Positions 58,941 through 64,000 of a stretch of 64,000 nucleotides of DNA are shown here, one piece after another. Position numbers and translations under genes: made by a program. Under the pieces are notes generated by a model. The model saw only the letters and a list, made by a program, of their open reading frames with translations. It searched no databases and was not told the DNA's origin. The stretch comes from Bacteroidaceae bacterium (GTDB lineage: Bacteria; Bacteroidota; Bacteroidia; Bacteroidales; Bacteroidaceae). Within the stretch, counting starts at the first letter, position 1, and every line of letters starts with the position of its first letter. Where the stretch lies: assembly GCA_024401115.1 (NCBI GenBank), contig JAKSLP010000001.1:62001-126000 (forward strand), written 5' to 3'.

Positions 58941-60812
58941 ATGAGATATATTTCTTTTGCCATGATGATGGCGTTGGCTCTCCAGGCACAGGCCCAAACC
59001 GGTGTTACCAATAAGGAGGAGAACCAGTATGAGATTGACGAAGTGGTGGTTACTGGTGCCCGCTTTGAGACCGATGTCCGTCATTTGCCTATGACTGTTA
59101 ATGTGGTAGGAAGAGAGAAACTTACCGAAAATCAGCGTATTAATGTGTTGCCAACCTTAACCGAACAGGTTCCCGGTCTGTTCTTAACTCAGCGTGGAAT
59201 GCTGGGTTTTGGTGTCAGCACTGGTGGATCAGGTAGCATCAGTCTTCGCGGTATTTCTGCAGGAGCCGGCCAGTTGTTGGTTCTGATTGATGGTCATCCA
59301 CAGTATCAGGGCATCTATGGCCACTCCATTGGCGACAGTTATCAGACCATGATGACAGAGCGTGTGGAGGTACTACGTGGCCCTGCGTCAATGCTCTACG
59401 GATCTAACGCCATGGGTGGTGTTATCAATATTGTAACCCGTGGCATGAAGGAAGATGGCGTTAAGACTCAGGTGAATCTGGGTGCCGGTTCATACGGAAC
59501 TTTCCAGACAGAAGCCAGCAATCAGGTTCGCAGCGGAAAGTTCTCTAGCACAGTTTCTGCACAGTATGCCCGTACCGACAACCATCGTCCTCACATGGGA
59601 TTTGAACAATATGGCGGTTATGTAAAATTGGGCTATGACCTGAATGACAATTGGAATATCTATGCTGATGCCGATTTGACTCACTTTAATGCCTCCAATC
59701 CGGGAAGTGTGAGTGCTCCAATGAATGAAATGGACCAGTATATTACCCGTGGTGTAGTGACTGCTGCACTGGAGAACCATTATGCCAACACCAGTGGTGC
59801 TTTGAGCGTTTATGACAACTTTGGCCGTCATAAGATTAACGATGGTTTTGCTGATGGAGCAGATCCTCAGAAGCGCCTGTTCCGTTCCAAGGATGCTCTG
59901 ACCGGTATTTCTTGGTATCAGAGCGTAAATCTGTTCGAGGGAAATCGTGTGACTGTGGGTTTTGATTTCCAGCATATCTTTGGTGATGCCTATTATACCT
60001 CACGCGCTACTGGCGAGGTGATGGAGACCCAGAACAAACAGAGTGCCCGTAAGCACATGAATGAAGTGGCAGGTTATGTAGATTTCCGTCAGGATCTGGC
60101 TTCATGGCTGACCATTGATGCCGGTATCCGTTACGATCATCATTCTGTGGCCGGTGGCGAATGGATTCCTCAGGCAGGTCTGGTGGTTCGTCCTAACAGC
60201 ACAGGAGAGTTTAAGGCGATGTTGAGCAAGGGTTTCCGTAATCCTACCATGCGTGAGATGTACCTGTATCCACCTTCAAACGAGGAATTGCGTGCAGAGC
60301 GCATCATGAACTATGAGTTGTCATGGAAACAGCGCTTGGGTGCGTTCAACTATGGTATCAATCTGTTCTACCTGAAGGGTGACAACATGATTCAGACCAT
60401 CAATAAAAAGAATGTGAATACCGGTGCCATTCAGAATAACGGTATTGAGGTGGAGGCCGGTTGGCGAATCAACGATAACTGGAGCGTAAATACCAACCAT
60501 AGTTTGCTGCACATGCACAACAAGGTGGTTGCTGCACCAAACTATAAAGGCTATCTGGGTGCTAATTACCACAAGGGCCGTTGGAGCGTGAATGCCGGTT
60601 TGCAGCAGATTTACGATTTGTATACTTCAGTGGGAGAGAATGCTACTACCGAGGATTTCACTTTGTTGAATGCTACTGTAGGATATATGGCAGCTAAGGG
60701 AGTAAACTTGTATGTAAAAGGTGAAAACCTGTTAGCTCAGAAGTATGAGATAAACTTAGGTTATCCGATGCCTAGGGCAACCTTCATGGGAGGAGTGAAC
60801 ATAGAGTTCTAA
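58941..60812 (+). CDS. TonB-dependent outer-membrane receptor
   Basis: A protein of 623 residues with a signal peptide (1-20, ending Gln-Ala-Gln-Ala-Gln). A TonB-box-like YEIDEVVVTGAR precedes the plug domain (about 55-165; LPTLTEQVPGLFLTQRG, GSISLRGISAGAGQLLVLIDGHPQYQGIYG, MTERVEVLRGPASMLYGSNAMGGVINIVTRG). The 22-strand barrel ends in the aromatic GGVNIEF. The start at the ATG at 58941 gives the signal peptide; the longer frame runs into the operator. The size and lack of a carboxypeptidase-regulatory domain fit siderophore, heme or vitamin receptors rather than SusC. Controlled by the divergent AraC protein. The ligand is unknown. Confidence 0.92.
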   Translation: MRYISFAMMMALALQAQAQTGVTNKEENQYEIDEVVVTGARFETDVRHLPMTVNVVGREKLTENQRINVLPTLTEQVPGLFLTQRGMLGFGVSTGGSGSISLRGISAGAGQLLVLIDGHPQYQGIYGHSIGDSYQTMMTERVEVLRGPASMLYGSNAMGGVINIVTRGMKEDGVKTQVNLGAGSYGTFQTEASNQVRSGKFSSTVSAQYARTDNHRPHMGFEQYGGYVKLGYDLNDNWNIYADADLTHFNASNPGSVSAPMNEMDQYITRGVVTAALENHYANTSGALSVYDNFGRHKINDGFADGADPQKRLFRSKDALTGISWYQSVNLFEGNRVTVGFDFQHIFGDAYYTSRATGEVMETQNKQSARKHMNEVAGYVDFRQDLASWLTIDAGIRYDHHSVAGGEWIPQAGLVVRPNSTGEFKAMLSKGFRNPTMREMYLYPPSNEELRAERIMNYELSWKQRLGAFNYGINLFYLKGDNMIQTINKKNVNTGAIQNNGIEVEAGWRINDNWSVNTNHSLLHMHNKVVAAPNYKGYLGANYHKGRWSVNAGLQQIYDLYTSVGENATTEDFTLLNATVGYMAAKGVNLYVKGENLLAQKYEINLGYPMPRATFMGGVNIEF

Positions 60813-60816
60813 TGAT

Positions 60817-60851
60817 AAAAAAGGGGATGCAAATTTTGCATCCCCTTTTTT
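60817..60851. terminator. Bidirectional terminator between the TonB receptor and porin genes
   Basis: A long stem from AAAAAAGGGGATGCA (60817-60831) to TGCATCCCCTTTTTT (60837-60851) with A- and T-rich ends lies between the convergent genes. Confidence 0.92.
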
Positions 60852-60852
60852 A

Positions 60853-61866
60853 TTAGAATGAAATCTGGGTTTGAACTTCCAGTTTATTGTATCCGTCTCC
60901 CATCTTAGGTTCACAACGGGTATACTGTACCTGCAATCTGCAATCGCGGTAGAACCAATATTGCAAACCTGCAATGTAATTGGTCTGCTTGATTCCCAAT
61001 GACTTGTTATAGTTCATGTAATCATAGCTGGCCACAGCGTCCAACTTATTGACCAAGGGCACTCTGGCTGTAGCATAGTAACCTTCACTCTTTGCCTTGC
61101 CGTCCTTACCGGTCAGATACTCTGCACGCAAGTAGAAATCCTTGGTGTTCAGCACACCACCCAGAGTCCAGCGGTTTCGGGTATAGTTGTCGCCTGCCTG
61201 AATGTCTGGATTAAATGGGGATGTGGCAATAGCATGACCTGTACCCAACAGGAAACTGGTGACAAGGCTCAGTTCCTTGACGGGTTTTACTGTCAGCTTA
61301 CCCTGAAAATCCTTCTGGTTGTTTCCATCCTTGACATTGATTCCCTGTCCGTTGAAAACACCCAGTTCATAGGTTAGGTGATCCTTGAATAAATCACCAT
61401 ACACCATGAAACCCAAGTCACGTCCAATTTGCTTTCCGTACAAGGGGTCACTGGCTGTACCTGTCAGGAAGTTGGCAGCCTGTGACAGCAATGAGATAGA
61501 CTCCAACTGAGTAGGAATAATGGGGTTCTCAATGGTAATCAAGGTCTTCATCTGACCTAAGCGTGCACCAAACGCCTTGCTGAAACGGTAGTCGGTATAA
61601 TACTCTTGCCATTTTCCACTCACAGGCTCGTGCATCAGCAGGAAAGACCATTTGTCTGTTACTCGCGCTCTAGCCAACAAAATAACTCGTTTCATCTCGA
61701 AAGAGTTATTTGGCTTGCTGTTATCCTGATAGGTGTATCCACCCTGTGCAAATCCATGCACTTCAATCCTGTCTTTCAACGCGCCCAGCAGGTTGTTATC
61801 CTGTGACTGGGCGTTGCAGTTGATAGACAGTGCTAATGTTGTTAATAAAGTTGTTAAATATTTCAT
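60853..61866 (-). CDS. Outer-membrane porin, OprO/P type
   Basis: A protein of 337 residues with a signal peptide (1-19) and a phosphate-selective porin barrel: IEVHGFAQGGYTYQDN start, LIHEPVSGKWQEYYTDYRFSKAFGARLGQMK-type strands, GFMVYGDLFKDHLTYELGVFNGQG and a final QTQISF. It resembles the two porins at the left end of the window in type but is clearly a different gene. Its ATG overlaps the stop codon of the C69 dipeptidase gene by one base (TAATG), so the two are translated together. Transport of dipeptide products or other small solutes is a guess from this link. Confidence 0.85.
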   Translation of the reverse strand: MKYLTTLLTTLALSINCNAQSQDNNLLGALKDRIEVHGFAQGGYTYQDNSKPNNSFEMKRVILLARARVTDKWSFLLMHEPVSGKWQEYYTDYRFSKAFGARLGQMKTLITIENPIIPTQLESISLLSQAANFLTGTASDPLYGKQIGRDLGFMVYGDLFKDHLTYELGVFNGQGINVKDGNNQKDFQGKLTVKPVKELSLVTSFLLGTGHAIATSPFNPDIQAGDNYTRNRWTLGGVLNTKDFYLRAEYLTGKDGKAKSEGYYATARVPLVNKLDAVASYDYMNYNKSLGIKQTNYIAGLQYWFYRDCRLQVQYTRCEPKMGDGYNKLEVQTQISF

Positions 61867-63467
61867 TAGAATCCAAAACGGTTGTCATTCCAGAACTTGC
61901 GGGTCATTTCATCCCAACGCAAGATGGTTGCACCTGCAAAGTCTGCAGTGTATTCAGTCAGGTAGCTGCGTGCAGCATCCACTCCCTGCTTGTCAACCAA
62001 CAGCTTGTACTGCTGCTCAACGAATGGCAGTTCGGTCTGTCCCTTCTGAATGAAGTGATCGTAATTCTTTTCCATATCCTTACGAGCTACTCCCCAACGT
62101 ACGGTAGACAGCTTGTTAGCCTGACGGTAGTGCCACAAAGCGGCATCGTCACGATAACGGTGGTTACCGCAAATCTTGAAGCTTACAGGCAGGTCGGTAG
62201 TTCCGCAGAAGATAGGAATACGTGGGCTCTGGCCAGGGTTATCCATACAGAACCAAACCACACCACCGATATCATTAGGCAGCCAGCTGCGCAACTGGAT
62301 AACGGTAGAATAAGCACACTGAGGAACAGCAATCAGACGGTTGTTCTGAATGGCATCTTTATCGGTAGCGATAGCCTTCAGCATTGCTACCTCGTCAGAA
62401 CGCATCCATGGGTTAGCTGCTGGGCTCTTAACCAACTTGGTCTCACCGGTTGCACGATCTGTCTGCTCAACCATCAGTGCCTTGGTGTTGTCGAACTCAG
62501 TACCCTCATAAGTCTGCTTCAGGTAGTTGATAACATCGGTTGCAGCCAACTTCTTCTCTGGCTTTACGCTAAATGGCAACTCCTCGCTGTCCATGTTCAG
62601 GTTCAGGCTTGGAGCCAGGGTTGACAGGATGAAGAACTCACGAACACTGAAGGCCTTGTACTTGCCGCTACGGCCAGGACCGCCATAAGCCTTGTAGAAC
62701 TTGAAGGTCTCCTTGCCATCCCAGTAACCCAACTTCTTAGCCACGTCAAATACGTTGTCGCTGGCCATATAGTGATCTGGGTCCTTCAGGTTCAAGGTGC
62801 TGATACGAGGGATATTGGCACTTACACCAACCTCATCATCTGGAATACGAACTGCAGCCCAAACACCACCAATCTTATCTGGACCTTCACCGAATACTTC
62901 GAAATGCCATACTTCCTGAGGGTCTGCAATGGTCAGACACTCACCGCTGTCAGCATAACCGTACTGCTTAATCAACTCACCCATCAGTTTGATGGCCTCA
63001 CGAGCAGTTGTACAACGCTGCAGAGCTACACGCTCCAACTCCTCAATCATGAACATACCCTTCTTGTTAACCAGGTCGCGACGGCCGCTGATGGTAGTCT
63101 CGCCAATACCCAACTGCTTCTCGTTCAAGCAAGGGTAACTGGTATCCAGAAACTGATAGGTGTGCTTTGCCTGAGGAATGGTACCCTTCTCAATCATACC
63201 TGTCTGGTCGGTTGCGAATTCGGTATGCATGCGGCCATCATAGATGCTCATAATGGTGTCATTAGGATAATCTGCAGCAGGAACTACATTTACCCAAGTA
63301 CGGTACCAGCTGTCACAGGTGTGGCTGGTAATAACAGATCCGTCAACAGTAGCTTTCTTACCTACCATGATACTGGTACAGCTAAATGGATCCTTTTCTG
63401 GTGCTTTTGTCTGAGCCATGGCATTGCAAGCCAAAACTAAACCCAGAACTACAAATACTCTCTTCAT
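61866..63467 (-). CDS. Secreted C69-family dipeptidase (PepD-like)
   Basis: A protein of 533 residues with a signal peptide (1-18). The N-terminal nucleophile cysteine of family C69 is in FSCTSIMVGKKATVDGSVI (Cys 30), exposed after propeptide removal. Other family blocks are RRDLVNKKGMFMIEELERVALQRCTTAREAI, PQEVWHFEVFGEGPDKIGGVWAAVRIPDDEVGVSANIPRI and the late CAYSTVIQLRSWLPNDIGGVVWFCMDN. It probably cleaves dipeptides outside the cytoplasm. A TAATTTTG -7 element is on the minus strand at 63503-63510. The porin gene overlaps its stop codon. Confidence 0.92.
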   Translation of the reverse strand: MKRVFVVLGLVLACNAMAQTKAPEKDPFSCTSIMVGKKATVDGSVITSHTCDSWYRTWVNVVPAADYPNDTIMSIYDGRMHTEFATDQTGMIEKGTIPQAKHTYQFLDTSYPCLNEKQLGIGETTISGRRDLVNKKGMFMIEELERVALQRCTTAREAIKLMGELIKQYGYADSGECLTIADPQEVWHFEVFGEGPDKIGGVWAAVRIPDDEVGVSANIPRISTLNLKDPDHYMASDNVFDVAKKLGYWDGKETFKFYKAYGGPGRSGKYKAFSVREFFILSTLAPSLNLNMDSEELPFSVKPEKKLAATDVINYLKQTYEGTEFDNTKALMVEQTDRATGETKLVKSPAANPWMRSDEVAMLKAIATDKDAIQNNRLIAVPQCAYSTVIQLRSWLPNDIGGVVWFCMDNPGQSPRIPIFCGTTDLPVSFKICGNHRYRDDAALWHYRQANKLSTVRWGVARKDMEKNYDHFIQKGQTELPFVEQQYKLLVDKQGVDAARSYLTEYTADFAGATILRWDEMTRKFWNDNRFGF

Positions 63468-63560
63468 TTTCTTTCTTGTTTATTTTAGAATCAAAAGTGG
63501 TGCAAAATTACGAAATTCCGGTCAATTTTTGTTAATTTTGCAAGAATAAATTCGCAAATC

Positions 63561-64000
63561 ATGAAACGTAAGATTATTGTCATAGGTTCTGTAGTTATTT
63601 TGCTGATTGTGGCGTTGTTTGGTGCCAGTAATTTTATGCTGGAATATTCTCTTCGTCCCGGTGCCGATGTTCCATTTTCTCGGGAATCGGCGTGGAAGGG
63701 TATGTTTGCTGATTATCCGGATATGGAATCGTGGCGTGATAGCCTGATGAACATCGGTGCTCTGCATGATACGACCATTGTCCGGGAGGATGGCGTGCAA
63801 CTTCATGCGTATTATGTGTCTGCTAATCAACCAACCACAAAGACTGCGGTGGTGGTGCATGGTTATACCGATTGTGCCATCCGCATGTTCCATATCGGAC
63901 GAATGTATAGCCGTGATTTGGGATACAATATCCTATTGCCTGATTTGTACTACCATGGCGACAGTCAGGGAAAAGCCATTCAGATGGGATGGAAGGACCG
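63561..64000 (+). CDS. Alpha/beta hydrolase, N-terminal part (cut by the window edge)
   Basis: The visible 146 codons run off the end of the window. A membrane segment or uncleaved signal (about 5-25, IIVIGSVVILLIVALFG) is followed by LEYSLRPGAD and then the hydrolase fold: VVVHGYTDCAIRMFHIG, with the oxyanion HG motif, and NILLPDLYYHGDS. The nucleophile motif lies beyond the end. It is anchored to the inner membrane facing the periplasm by prediction. A TAATTTTG box (63533-63540) precedes the ATG at 63561. It diverges from the C69 dipeptidase gene. Confidence 0.8.
   Translation, partial: MKRKIIVIGSVVILLIVALFGASNFMLEYSLRPGADVPFSRESAWKGMFADYPDMESWRDSLMNIGALHDTTIVREDGVQLHAYYVSANQPTTKTAVVVHGYTDCAIRMFHIGRMYSRDLGYNILLPDLYYHGDSQGKAIQMGWKD

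Noticed and set aside
63522..63893. 123-residue minus-strand ORF at the right end
   Set aside because: It is the shadow of the cut-off alpha/beta hydrolase on the plus strand, which has a promoter, a membrane segment and the HG motif.

Overview
The window is chromosomal DNA of a Bacteroidota bacterium, most likely a Prevotellaceae member. The evidence is the set of phylum-typical proteins (long NusB, DUF5606, DUF3276/Pur-alpha-like, AsnA, carboxynorspermidine dehydrogenase family, OprO/P-type porins, membrane LytTR regulator with an outer-membrane barrel) and repeated promoters of the Bacteroidota type (TTTG or TTG, about 20 bp, then TAnnTTTG). Most start codons lack a Shine-Dalgarno sequence. 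Most of the window is core-genome housekeeping, with accessory character at both ends and in three non-coding patches. No phage, integrase, insertion sequence or CRISPR array was found.

Layout. 1-5.4 kb: a minus-strand envelope and iron or redox operon (porin, imelysin lipoprotein, di-heme oxidoreductase, porin, cut-off lipoprotein), divergent from a hemerythrin-LuxR regulator. 6.5-9.5 kb: a SpoT-like protein with a degenerate synthetase domain, PanE-type reductase, tRNA-Pro(GGG). 9.6-14.5 kb: aroA, a small membrane protein, an ABC permease and tsaE; then folB, a stand-alone NrdJ-tail-like protein and a nitroreductase. 14.5-19.8 kb: dnaA, an MCE protein, a cell-wall amidase and a dicarboxylate symporter. 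19.9-25.8 kb: HD protein, lptD, ung, a secreted unknown, cutC. 25.8-26.5 kb: a non-coding patch with nested inverted repeats beside an unusual tRNA-Arg(CCG). 26.7-36.9 kb: asnA, pepT, a KefB-like antiporter, DUF5606, coaE, ybbR-like, yajC, nusB, a Pur-alpha-like protein, rplY, pth and an S4 protein. 36.9-41.4 kb: a 1501-residue tandem double sensor kinase. 41.5-44.0 kb: clpB with one in-frame TGA. 44.2-46.2 kb: a CorA-family gene behind a leader ORF and alternative hairpins, a candidate small RNA and an unknown gene. 46.3-49.8 kb: recA, carboxynorspermidine dehydrogenase and an EamA transporter. 49.9-53.2 kb: an HExxH protein, a GyrI-like protein and an alpha/beta-hydrolase-S41 fusion. 53.4-57.4 kb: a LytTR regulator between two likely targets. 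57.4-57.9 kb: inverted arrays of an 11-bp repeat. 58-64 kb: AraC regulator and TonB receptor, porin and C69 dipeptidase, and a cut-off hydrolase.

The strongest points for follow-up are: (1) the corA leader, with an acidic ten-codon ORF followed by mutually exclusive hairpins that can mask an unusually strong Shine-Dalgarno sequence; (2) the LytTR regulon read from TAGGGAT direct repeats at about 21-bp spacing beside three genes; (3) the two fused sensor kinases, the second lacking its phospho-acceptor histidine; (4) the single nonsense codon in clpB; (5) the tRNA-Arg with a compensated 19:56 tertiary pair; (6) the two non-coding repeat patches. All functional assignments come from reading motifs; no database search was run.
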